Below are positions 14,316 through 21,507 of a stretch of DNA of 23,771 nt, in pieces. Origin of the DNA: a virus. The DNA lies in the IMG/VR virus record IMGVR_UViG_3300030450_002886, positions 2,730 to 26,500 of that record, one strand, 5' to 3'. How positions within the stretch are numbered: the first letter of the stretch is position 1; each line of letters opens with the position of its first letter. The position numbers and the translations under genes were made by a program. The notes under the pieces are model-generated. The model saw only the letters and a list, made by a program, of their open reading frames with translations. It made no database searches and was not told the DNA's origin.

Positions 14316-14750
14316 TTATGTTTCATGTAGTTGTAATATACCACTCCCTTTAAAAGATACAGAAAATGTTGCAGAATCTTCTGTACCTCCTGTCATGCTT
14401 AGGTTAGTAACATAAGCATTCCCAAAATATCTTACATCTCCAGATTCCGCATCTTTAGTACCAAAATGTACCTCGACCATATTTCTGTTTCTTATATATT
14501 GTTTAAATAGATAATCCCCATTTTTAGGATTAGTACCTGCATCTGTTTCCCAAGCGTACATACCATCAGCATCTATGGACCAACTTCTTGTGCCTTCCAT
14601 ACAGCTTTCCCATGCTTGAGAATGGAAACCTGTGGTTTCTCTTGTTGCTAAATTAATAGTCAAGGTAGCAGATGTACCATACATGATTAAATCTGATCCT
14701 GTATATACTTTTATCTCTGTACCATTTAATATTCCATGTGGTCCTGCCAT
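14316..14750 (-). CDS. Major tail tube protein paralogue A (TP901-1-like)
   Basis: A 144-residue paralogue of the next gene: shared ILNGTEIK, RETT, GMYAW, Y-I-x-x-R, FGTxDxExGD and SATFSxSFxGxG landmarks in identical spacing. Differences cluster at residues 41-51 (GFHSQAWESCM against NKDSLGRKEVK) and in the last five residues, regions expected to lie on loops or subunit contacts. It would either co-assemble, form a special ring at the tail terminus or tip, or carry surface properties of its own. Its start lies one base from the stop of the 115-residue virion protein. The family assignment is firm; the separate role is not known. Confidence 0.75.
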   Translation of the reverse strand: MAGPHGILNGTEIKVYTGSDLIMYGTSATLTINLATRETTGFHSQAWESCMEGTRSWSIDADGMYAWETDAGTNPKNGDYLFKQYIRNRNMVEVHFGTKDAESGDVRYFGNAYVTNLSMTGGTEDSATFSVSFKGSGILQLHET

Positions 14751-14751
14751 C

Positions 14752-15099
14752 TTATCCTAAATATAATGCTGCAATAGTTACACTTGTTACTCCTGTATAA
14801 GTTATTGCAATTTGTTCATCACTATTATTATATGCTTGCATTTCAAATGGTCCTATAAAAGCCTCTGCACTTCCCGCAATAGCTTTAGATGCATTAGCTT
14901 TTGTTAATGTACCATAAATAGGAGAATCTACACTTGTAGTTTGGGCTGTGATTGTTACTGTAATCTCACTACCTCCTCCATTTTTAACATGAAGAAATAC
15001 CTTACCATCATTATCTACTACATCCCCATCTGCTGTTGCTGATGCATAGGTTACTGTTGTACCTGCCTCACTAATCTCTTGAGCTGTTAATGTCGCCAT
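14752..15099 (-). CDS. Small beta-rich virion protein (possible decoration protein)
   Basis: A 115-residue Thr/Ala/Val-rich protein, almost all beta strand. Key stretches are DVVDNDGKVFLHVKNGGGSE (26-45), ITVTITAQTTS, FIGPFEMQAYNN and a final VTSVTIAALYLG. The NDGKVFLHVKN...FIGPF pattern recurs in small proteins of phage structural modules that I recall as unnamed head or decoration candidates. No signal peptide or catalytic motif is present. It is encoded between the tail-completion genes and the tube proteins, so it is a structural late gene. Its 5' end overlaps the 59-residue gene by 29 bases. Confidence 0.6.
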   Translation of the reverse strand: MATLTAQEISEAGTTVTYASATADGDVVDNDGKVFLHVKNGGGSEITVTITAQTTSVDSPIYGTLTKANASKAIAGSAEAFIGPFEMQAYNNSDEQIAITYTGVTSVTIAALYLG

Positions 15100-15250
15100 C
15101 TTCTTTTACTTTTTTAGGTTTTTTACTTTTTTTCTTTCCATACCCATTTTCATCTAACCATTGAGCTAATTCTTGAGTTATATCTAAAGTTTGTCCTTCT
15201 TTAAATATTCTTCCGTTTCTATCCCAATCCTTTTGTAATTTATATTCCAT
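15071..15250 (-). CDS. 59-residue small structural-module protein
   Basis: A short open frame from ATG 15250: MEYKLQKDWDRNGRIFKEGQ, then TLDITQELAQWLDENGYG and a lysine-rich tail KKKSKKPKKVKEDGD. The first 38 residues resemble the small SH3-like 'hard-wired parameter' proteins common in phage head-tail modules (strand, NG turn, FKEGQ, strand, helix ending ENG). It lies 5 bases after the 73-residue gene and overlaps the next gene by 29 bases. Tight packing supports it as a real gene; its function is unknown. Confidence 0.6.
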   Translation of the reverse strand: MEYKLQKDWDRNGRIFKEGQTLDITQELAQWLDENGYGKKKSKKPKKVKEDGDINSSRD

Positions 15251-15255
15251 AATCT

Positions 15256-15477
15256 TTAATTTAATATCCAGCCATTCTCTGGATTGTTAATAATCTCTCT
15301 CATCTGATTTTTTGTATATTGAGTTTTACCCTCTAAAAAAGATGGAGTATCTCCTTCAAATTTTACAATAGTTTCTGAGGTATCCATACTATATCTTAAT
15401 GTATGCTGAGAAGATTCTACTACCTCAGAGAATCTTACTGTATCTACATCATCGCTATTTATAATTACATATATCAT
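15256..15477 (-). CDS. Unknown 73-residue tail-module protein
   Basis: No recognised family. The sequence alternates strands and a helix: YVIINSDDVDTVRFSEV, then HTLRYSMDTSETIVKFEG, PSFLEGKTQYTKNQMREIIN, ending NPENGWILN. It starts by ATGA overlap with the stop of the LamG-containing protein and precedes another small protein, so it is cotranslated with tail-completion genes. It is probably a minor neck/tail component or assembly factor. Confidence 0.6.
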   Translation of the reverse strand: MIYVIINSDDVDTVRFSEVVESSQHTLRYSMDTSETIVKFEGDTPSFLEGKTQYTKNQMREIINNPENGWILN

Positions 15478-16586
15478 GATGGTACGTTTCCTTGTATATC
15501 GCCACTTGCCATATTGGTCATTGTTCCATTATTACTATTAGTAGAATCATCAGGGATAGTAGGATATGTAGCTCCATCCCCATTACGCCACCATCCTATC
15601 AATCCTGTATTAGAGGCTATATCAGTAGGGCTTCCACTATTATATAAATTTGTTACTTCTGTACTACTTAATTCTTTATTCCATAAACTTACCTCATCTA
15701 TTTTTCCATCAAAATAAAAAGCACTCCTCTCTGATCTTCCCATATTTAAAGCTGCTGAGGTGTTTTCCATAGCAGTATATGTACCACTACTTGTTGCTGT
15801 TTGTGTAGCTGCTGATCCATCTACATAAATCTTTAATCCAGAAGATGAGCTGTTACCACTATAAGTACAAACTAAATGCTTCCAACTTCCTTGCCAACTT
15901 GTAACAGTAGAATCTATCTGTGTTTGTATCCAAGCTGAGGAGCTATTATCATATAACCTAAAACGTAAATAATCCCCGCTACTTACTAAGATATGATATT
16001 CAGAATTAGAGGAAGCATCTTTAGCAATCAATCCTGTGCTTGTTATATCTACTGCATCAAGCCATAAAGAGAAGCTAAATGCATCATCACTACTCCCATC
16101 TCCAAAAGTAAATGTAGTAGTATCTCCCATTGTAACATAATCATCAACTCCATCAAATTCTAATGAGTAGGAGTTTCTCCATTTCGCATTAATAACTCTA
16201 ATATCAAAATCTATTGCTTTTCTGTATATTCCATTATCTCCTGCATCATCATCAAAAATATCACTATATCCTCTATATTCTGATGATTGTATTGTAATAG
16301 TATTATATGTAGATTCAGATATTCTATCTAATGCTGTGCGTATTAATTGTGCTAAATCACAGGCTTGAGTATATGTTTCACAGTAACAGGATACCATTAA
16401 AGAGTTTATATCTAAACTACTTGCTCCATCCTTAGTATCTGTTGGTGTATCTCCCTCTACATCATAAATAATAAAAGGAAAAGTAGTAGTCTGAGGAGCT
16501 ACATTAGGGAATATCCTTGTAGATACTATATCGGTAATATCAGTATCATTACTTAAAATATTATATATTGCTAATCCTACTTTCAT
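15474..16586 (-). CDS. Tail completion/terminator domain (DUF3168-like) fused to LamG domain
   Basis: A 370-residue, two-domain protein. Residues 1-133 match the tail-completion family (DUF3168/gp17-like): GLAIYNILSNDTDITDIVST, RIFPNVAPQTTTFPFIIYDV, LMVSCYCETYTQACDLAQLI, then RGYSDIF...YRKAIDFDIRVI. Such proteins are usually about 110-140 residues and cap the tail at the neck. Residues 139-345 form a LamG/concanavalin-like domain: YSLEFDGVDDYVTMGD, FSFSLWLD, HLVCTYSGN, KIYVDGS, FYFDGKIDEVSLWNKELS and LIGWWRNGDG. This jelly-roll is a common carbohydrate-binding fold. The fusion would display up to six lectin-like domains around the neck. It shares one base with the gp10-like gene before it. 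Confidence 0.8.
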   Translation of the reverse strand: MKVGLAIYNILSNDTDITDIVSTRIFPNVAPQTTTFPFIIYDVEGDTPTDTKDGASSLDINSLMVSCYCETYTQACDLAQLIRTALDRISESTYNTITIQSSEYRGYSDIFDDDAGDNGIYRKAIDFDIRVINAKWRNSYSLEFDGVDDYVTMGDTTTFTFGDGSSDDAFSFSLWLDAVDITSTGLIAKDASSNSEYHILVSSGDYLRFRLYDNSSSAWIQTQIDSTVTSWQGSWKHLVCTYSGNSSSSGLKIYVDGSAATQTATSSGTYTAMENTSAALNMGRSERSAFYFDGKIDEVSLWNKELSSTEVTNLYNSGSPTDIASNTGLIGWWRNGDGATYPTIPDDSTNSNNGTMTNMASGDIQGNVPS

Positions 16587-17080
16587 TAGTATCCAAATTT
16601 ACCATATTTCTTTAACCTTGCTTCATGTGTTTTAATAGCTTTAGCCATTATATCTATGGCATCTTTCATAGAATTATTTAATACTATTCCTTTACCTTCA
16701 TTCCAAGCTGGACGCATATAAGGTTGATCTCCTGCCTTTGCTGGTCCTTTACCCCAAAACTTAACATCTCCCCCATACTCTATAAAAGCTCCATAGAATC
16801 CTGTTTTCTCTTTACTACGATACGCTCCTTTTACTCTTGGTCCTATATATCCTCCTAAAGACTTTCTACTCTTTTTAGTAGTAAAAAAACCTAAACTCTT
16901 TTTTAATTGCCCTGTATCTTGTTTTACTTTTGACTTAGCAATCTTTAGTATTGGCTTGGTATTCTTTCTCCAGAATCTTTGCCATACTGCTTTTTCGCTT
17001 ACCTGCTTTGGTAGGCTTTCAAACATTTCCTGTATCTCCTTAATTCCTTTTACTTCAATATCTTTTTTTCTACCAGCCAT
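16586..17080 (-). CDS. HK97 gp10-like neck protein
   Basis: A 164-residue protein of the HK97-gp10 type, acting at the head-tail joint. Landmarks: GIKEIQEMFESLPKQVSEKA near the N-terminus; KIAKSKVKQDTGQLKKSLGF (the 'DTGxLxxS' core); GAYRSKEKTGFYGAFIEYGG (the 'FYGxFxEYG' motif); and QPYMRPAWNEGKG (the 'PFxRPA' motif), followed by a C-terminal helix. It is strongly basic. Order head-tail adaptor, gp10-like, tail completion, tube is the standard siphophage arrangement, and length is normal. Confidence 0.85.
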   Translation of the reverse strand: MAGRKKDIEVKGIKEIQEMFESLPKQVSEKAVWQRFWRKNTKPILKIAKSKVKQDTGQLKKSLGFFTTKKSRKSLGGYIGPRVKGAYRSKEKTGFYGAFIEYGGDVKFWGKGPAKAGDQPYMRPAWNEGKGIVLNNSMKDAIDIMAKAIKTHEARLKKYGKFGY

Positions 17081-17081
17081 C

Positions 17082-17408
17082 TTAATCTTTATTTTCTGCT
17101 ATTAATTCTAAAAATCCTTGCCTCCCATCTACTTCATTAATTACTTTTATAAAATAATCTTTACTATCATAAGTTATCTTGGTTTGTAAAGTCAAAGAAG
17201 ATAAGCTCTGATTCCTAATATAAAAATGTACTCTACTCATCCCTGTTATTTTATCATTCTCATCTCCCTCTGTTCCTCCTTTCCATAATACGTTTGCCCA
17301 TCTTGTTGTATATAAACTCCAAGCACTAATAGCTTTTTCTCCATAACTATTAGCAGCAGTAGTGGGATTGTATAATGCTATTCTCCTATCTAACTCTCCT
17401 ATTAGCAT
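17082..17408 (-). CDS. Phage head-tail adaptor (head closure protein)
   Basis: A 108-residue protein matching the head-tail joining family (SPP1 gp16/HK97-type stopper). It begins with LDRRIALYNPTTAANSYGEK, followed by WSLYTTRWANVLWKGGTEGD, then VHFYIRNQSLSSLTLQTKI, and ends DSKDYFIKVINEVDGRQGFL-E-L. The small barrel closes the portal vestibule after packaging and binds the tail. Its first bases overlap the end of the gp6-like gene by 7, and it is followed by the gp10-like gene after one base. Confidence 0.85.
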   Translation of the reverse strand: MLIGELDRRIALYNPTTAANSYGEKAISAWSLYTTRWANVLWKGGTEGDENDKITGMSRVHFYIRNQSLSSLTLQTKITYDSKDYFIKVINEVDGRQGFLELIAENKD

Positions 17409-17980
17409 ACTTGAATTTTGTATTGGTCTAATATCATTTTAGCAGCCATAGGAATCTCTGTTGCTATTCTTCCAATAACTACTGCCTCTCTATTTTGATA
17501 CCAATGACCTACCATTAATAGTATCGCTTGTTTTATTAAATTGCTTACTTCTGTACCATCTTCTGATTCCCCTACTATATAAATAACTTCTACTGCCATC
17601 TTTCTATCTGCTAAATCTGGGAACTCTTGGTCCTCATCAAGTAGTATTCTACATGGCTTAGAGGTGTTATCTACAATATATACAGTATCTCCTAAAACTA
17701 CTTTAGTATTAGAGGTATTGTAATACTGAATCTTAGTAACAGATGATACAGGAGATTTATATAATGTATATATATCTTTCCATGTATCCCCTACCATTGT
17801 TAATGTAGTAGCAATAAAAAATCTATTGGTATAATCCTCTGCGGATTGAGTAGCCGCTTTAACAAGGTTATCTATTAAAGTATCATCATCACTTATATCA
17901 ACTTTTAGATGCGCCTTAGCTTCTGCTGTTGTAATAGGATAAGATGCTGCTGGTGTAGTAACACTATATGATCTTGCCAT
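17402..17980 (-). CDS. Head-tail connector (gp6/phiE125 gp8-like)
   Basis: A 192-residue protein. The N-terminal half has the connector motif ITTAEAKAHLKVDISDDDTL, then IDNLVKAATQSAEDYTNRFF, characteristic of gp6-like adaptor rings that stack under the portal. The remainder is a strand-rich insertion (LYKSPVSSVTKIQYYN...KCRILLDEDQEFPDL-like segment) and a terminal helix EVSNLIKQAILLMVGHWYQN followed by NREAV. The larger phiE125 gp8-type form explains the length. It is the first gene after the capsid-gene terminator. Confidence 0.83.
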   Translation of the reverse strand: MARSYSVTTPAASYPITTAEAKAHLKVDISDDDTLIDNLVKAATQSAEDYTNRFFIATTLTMVGDTWKDIYTLYKSPVSSVTKIQYYNTSNTKVVLGDTVYIVDNTSKPCRILLDEDQEFPDLADRKMAVEVIYIVGESEDGTEVSNLIKQAILLMVGHWYQNREAVVIGRIATEIPMAAKMILDQYKIQVC

Positions 17981-17996
17981 TTTAAATTTCTTTTTT

Positions 17997-18033
17997 AAAA
18001 AAAAGGGATGATGGTAAATCCACCACCCCTTTT
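17997..18033 (-). terminator. Intrinsic terminator after the major capsid gene
   Basis: On the minus strand AAAAGGGGTGGTGG (18033-18020) pairs with CCATCATCCCTTTT (18014-18001) around loop ATTTA. The 14-bp stem has two G.U pairs and is followed by four more U residues. It starts 21 bases after the capsid stop and precedes the gp6-like gene by 16 bases. As downstream tail genes show no promoter of their own, it probably terminates only part of the transcripts. Confidence 0.85.
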
Positions 18034-18054
18034 AATAATATTAATAACCTAAAC

Positions 18055-19275
18055 TTATGCTTCTAAGTTCTTCTGGAATGTTGTAGCTCTCACAGCTCCA
18101 GCATCTACTAAAGATGTTAGAACATAACGAGGCTCACCCGTTCCAGCATTGGTGTAAACATCGTAAATGACATCTAAACCACCAAATTGTGCTATATGTA
18201 CTGTTGAAAAATCTCCGAATAAAGCGGCAGTTTTAGCAGCTGTTCCCCCAGAGTTTAAATTAGATGTTACAAATGAAAAATATCCATTTAGCATCTTTTC
18301 TCTTGGGTCATATAAAGCGGATATATTAGATACTTCAACTAATGATTTAACATCAGCATAAGCCGCAGGATTTAAGATATATGCCATTCTTGCTCCTTCT
18401 AAAGAAACATCAGCAGCTAAAATGTCAGTTTCCATTTTATGAACATTAGCAGTAGAAATAACACTTGTTGCAACAGATGTAGCATCTTTGAATAATGATG
18501 TTGGTGCATTTGATACATCATCATTAGCTAAAAATGCAGATTCCATAGTTGCAGCAACGCTTTGAGCCATATTTCTTCTCAATGCCGCTTCAATAGATGC
18601 GTTTTGAGCAATAGCCTCAGCGCTAACATTAACAATAGAGATACATTTTTTAGGACTTAAAGTTAATGATGTAGCTGTTCCATTTGCAGCTGGAGCAGAG
18701 CCACCTGTTTCAGCAACGAATCCAGAGTTTATGCTTGAGAAAACAGGGAATTTCATATTGTTTACGCCAGAGTAAAAATTAGCTCCTGCTGATGCTAAAA
18801 CTAAATTAGCCTCTAATTGGTCTACCCATGACATCGCCATAGTTTCATTTCCAGCAGATGTTGCAACAGCAGCTCTTGTTAATATAGATGCTGGGATTCC
18901 AACTCCTTTATAAGATTGACCAGTATATCTTGATTCATTTCTTGCCTCTTGGTCCATCTCTTTTACTAACCCACTTAATGAGCCACTTGCAGCTTGTGCT
19001 AAAGCATCTTGGAAAGAATAATCTCTTATTTCTTTATCTTCTTTCTTACTTACTTTTTCCCCGCTAACAGCAGCAGCTGTTCTTAATGATGCTTCTACTT
19101 TTTCCATTCTTGTTATTTTGTTAGATAAATTATCTACCTCTGTAAGTAATCCATCTACTTGTGTGTTTTCATCTGTAGTTAGATCTCTCTCCTCTCCTGT
19201 TGCAACATCTTTAATGTTTTCAAGTGAAGAAATGATATCTGCTCTCTCAGATTTTAAATCGTTTGAACTTTTCAT
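18055..19275 (-). CDS. Major capsid protein (HK97 fold)
   Basis: A 406-residue HK97-type capsid subunit. Residues 1-65 form an acidic coiled coil (DLKSERADIISSLENIKDVA, then LLTEVDNLSNKITRMEKVEA), the scaffolding delta domain normally removed by the prohead protease. The shell domain follows: TRAAVATSAGNETMAMSWVD, GVNNMKFPVFSS, ETGGSAPAANGTATSLTLSP (E-loop region and beyond), ISIVNVSAEAIAQNASIEAA, and a C-terminal AALFGDFSTVHIAQFGGLDV...YDVYTNAGTGEPRYVLTSLVD. The protease gene lies immediately upstream and a strong terminator immediately downstream, suiting high expression. The exact cleavage site is not readable; it should lie between about 85 and 135. Confidence 0.92.
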   Translation of the reverse strand: MKSSNDLKSERADIISSLENIKDVATGEERDLTTDENTQVDGLLTEVDNLSNKITRMEKVEASLRTAAAVSGEKVSKKEDKEIRDYSFQDALAQAASGSLSGLVKEMDQEARNESRYTGQSYKGVGIPASILTRAAVATSAGNETMAMSWVDQLEANLVLASAGANFYSGVNNMKFPVFSSINSGFVAETGGSAPAANGTATSLTLSPKKCISIVNVSAEAIAQNASIEAALRRNMAQSVAATMESAFLANDDVSNAPTSLFKDATSVATSVISTANVHKMETDILAADVSLEGARMAYILNPAAYADVKSLVEVSNISALYDPREKMLNGYFSFVTSNLNSGGTAAKTAALFGDFSTVHIAQFGGLDVIYDVYTNAGTGEPRYVLTSLVDAGAVRATTFQKNLEA

Positions 19276-19301
19276 TTTTCTTCTTTTTTTAATTTATAAA
19301 T

Positions 19302-20075
19302 TTATTTACGTTTTGCTAATTCTATTTTTAATGATGCTAAACTTCTCATCACTAAATCTTTTTCTTCTTCTTCCTTTTCTATCTTTTCTTTATATACTGC
19401 TAATCCTCTTTGAGCTACTGTTAAATCATTAGCCTCACTATAAGCTGGATATGTTACAGGAGATACATCATACAATTTATTTATCTTTTTAATTGTTCTA
19501 ATGTTATTACCATTTTCATCTGTACTCCAATCATCCTCTTGTACTGTAAATGCAAAAGAGCTTTGTGTTATATCTCCCCGCTTCATTGATACTAATAAAT
19601 CTTTTCCATAAGATGTTTCGGGTACGCTAAATTCATAACGTAATCCTTTCTCATCTGCTTCTAATTTTAGAGTACCGCTTGTACTTCTACCTAAAATTAA
19701 ATTTTGGTCATGATTGATTAACGCTCTTACATCAGATGTTTCTATCAGCTCTGGAGTAAATGCTCCTCTCTCAATGTATTCATAAAAGCCACCGAGATTT
19801 TCTGAACGAGAATCATACAGAGAAGCGTGTCCTATAACAACAGGAGTACCATCTTCTCTTTCTTCTGTTCTTGTTTCTATTGTGTAAATTCTTTTTTCCA
19901 TGTCATTATTATTTTTATCTTCCCAAATGTTTTTTCTATTTTCTTCAAATTGAGTTTGGCATACAGCCAATCTCTGTTTTTCATCTTCAAAATCTTCTAC
20001 CATAATATCATCAGCCATGCATCTACTCATAAACGATTCTTTATCTTCGTATTTATTCGGTGTCGGTAGGGGCAT
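19302..20075 (-). CDS. HK97-type prohead protease with extra N-terminal Cys module
   Basis: The maturation protease cuts scaffold domains from the prohead. Residues 60-225 carry the fold: VVIGHASLYDSR (His83), YEYIERGAFTPELIE, ALINHDQNLILGRSTSG with catalytic His122, GLRYEFSVPETSYGKDL, DITQSSFAF with the catalytic Ser at 172 or 173, and LYDVSPVTYPAYSEAN. Ahead of it, residues 1-45 form a separate module (FMSRCMADDIMVEDF...EKQRLAVCQ) with Cys19 and Cys39. I know this module as a recurrent short 'S-R-C-M...KQRxAVC' segment in Bacteroidota phage head genes; its role is unknown. Met59 has an A-rich leader, so a short form could also be made from 19901. The start overlaps the portal gene by 23 bases. 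Confidence 0.87.
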   Translation of the reverse strand: MPLPTPNKYEDKESFMSRCMADDIMVEDFEDEKQRLAVCQTQFEENRKNIWEDKNNNDMEKRIYTIETRTEEREDGTPVVIGHASLYDSRSENLGGFYEYIERGAFTPELIETSDVRALINHDQNLILGRSTSGTLKLEADEKGLRYEFSVPETSYGKDLLVSMKRGDITQSSFAFTVQEDDWSTDENGNNIRTIKKINKLYDVSPVTYPAYSEANDLTVAQRGLAVYKEKIEKEEEEKDLVMRSLASLKIELAKRK

Positions 20076-21267
20076 CTGCTGTTAGTTTTTCTATGGTTGT
20101 CATGTTTAATTGCATAAAATGTTTATCTCCATCTTCTATGCTATTCATGTTTTCTTTTCTTCTAATCTCATTTATAGACATAGCTCCAATATTAAGCATC
20201 GTTCTATAATAATCTGATCTATCTTTTATGTTTCCTCTTAGTAATCCATTAACATTAAACTCAACAAATCTTTTTCCTAATTCATTTTTTCTAAATAATT
20301 TAAGATTCATTTGTTGTTCTATCCTTGTTAGATAAGGCATTAGAGTATAAGTTACGAACTCTTGGCTCTGCATCTCTATATTATTAAAAGATGATTTAGT
20401 TAAATCTCTTAAAAGATGAGGTGGCATATTAAAGATACGAGCCACCTCCTCTACACTAAATTGCCTTGATGCTAAGAACTGAGCCTGCTCTGCACTTATA
20501 GATACAGGCTTCCAACTTAATCCTTCCTCTAAGATTGCGGTCTTATTACTATTCTTTACTCCTCTATAAATATTATTAAAGCTATATTTTAATCTATCAA
20601 TAGCTTCTGTGGATAGTGTTCTATCGGTTTCTAATATTCCAGATAGCTGTGCGCCATTATCAAAAAACTTTCTACCAAATTCTTCTACGTTCATTCCCCA
20701 ATTAATTGCATTAGCGCATTGAGTTATTGGGGATAATCCTTTGATTCCATCTTGCGTAATTAGTTTAAAATGCAGTACATCATCCGCATCATGAGTACCT
20801 CCTTCATTAGAATCTTGATAATAGATGTAATTATCTTTTTTTAATATTGTTACCCTTTCGGCATTTAAGCAGATTAACTCTACTGGATTAGCACTATTAT
20901 CTCTAAGGATTCTTACATAGGAGTTACCATCTGTTAATAAATCTAACATTATCTTTTCAAAGAAAGTAGTTTTATCTTGATAAGAATTTGGTTGGTATTT
21001 TATAAGGTTGTATAATTTAGATGAGCTATCCTCTATCTTATCGCCATTGGCTTCTTTTTTATAAACTGAAATCGGTAATCCTGATACACTTTCGGAAAGT
21101 AATCGTATCGCTGCCCATACCGCACTAAAGGTAATAGCCTTATTTTTATTCATCCCATCCAATGAATCATATTGGCTAAAATAGTTGATAGCTCTTTCCT
21201 GTTTTTTTGATGGTACAAAGAATGCTCTGATTGAATCTAATACTCCCAAGATATTATTTTTCTGCAA
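20053..21267 (-). CDS. Portal protein (HK97 family)
   Basis: A 404-residue portal of normal length for the HK97/lambda-type family; twelve copies form the DNA gate at one capsid vertex. Recognisable stretches are ITFSAVWAAIRLLSESVSGL, PISVYKK, KLYNLIKYQPNSYQDKTTFF (the 'PNxxxT' motif), LLTDGNSYVRI, LHFKLITQDGIKGLSPI, FFDNGAQLSGILETD, ARIFNMPPHLLRDLTKSSFN and NIEMQSQEFVTYTLMPYLTR. A hydrophilic C-terminus ends NEIRRKENMNSIEDGDKHFM and beyond, as in the family. It lies between the terminase/68-residue gene and the protease. Confidence 0.92.
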   Translation of the reverse strand: MQKNNILGVLDSIRAFFVPSKKQERAINYFSQYDSLDGMNKNKAITFSAVWAAIRLLSESVSGLPISVYKKEANGDKIEDSSSKLYNLIKYQPNSYQDKTTFFEKIMLDLLTDGNSYVRILRDNSANPVELICLNAERVTILKKDNYIYYQDSNEGGTHDADDVLHFKLITQDGIKGLSPITQCANAINWGMNVEEFGRKFFDNGAQLSGILETDRTLSTEAIDRLKYSFNNIYRGVKNSNKTAILEEGLSWKPVSISAEQAQFLASRQFSVEEVARIFNMPPHLLRDLTKSSFNNIEMQSQEFVTYTLMPYLTRIEQQMNLKLFRKNELGKRFVEFNVNGLLRGNIKDRSDYYRTMLNIGAMSINEIRRKENMNSIEDGDKHFMQLNMTTIEKLTADAPTDTE

Positions 21268-21300
21268 TAATACGAATGAAAGATAATAAAATCTGTTAAA

Positions 21301-21507
21301 TCATTTTCCTTTTTTCTTTATTCTGAGATGCCTACATACTCTATAAGAATCATATCCTGCATATCTTCTCCTCCCAAAATATAACTCATGCTCATCCTCT
21401 ACTGCTTCATAAGCCTTTTTATAGGTAGGAGTTTTAGCAGATACCTCATAAAATCTCTCATCAAATCCCTCTGCTGATAATAGTTTTAATATTTTTATAT
21501 CTATCAT
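21301..21507 (-). CDS. 68-residue accessory protein between terminase and portal
   Basis: A basic small protein: KILKLLSAEGFDERFYEVSA, KAYEAVEDEHELYFGRRRYA, GYDSYRVCRHLRIKKKGK. The ExxxxxFGRRxYxxYDSYRxxR pattern is one I have seen in this exact slot in Bacteroidota phages, with no assigned function. A packaging or portal-assembly accessory role is inferred from position. It overlaps the large terminase stop by ATGA. Confidence 0.65.
   Translation of the reverse strand: MIDIKILKLLSAEGFDERFYEVSAKTPTYKKAYEAVEDEHELYFGRRRYAGYDSYRVCRHLRIKKKGK

Noticed and set aside
15071-15250. Possible frameshift fusion of the 59-residue gene into the following virion protein through its A-rich codons
   Set aside because: The frames are related by +1, not -1, and the downstream gene has a proper ATG start.
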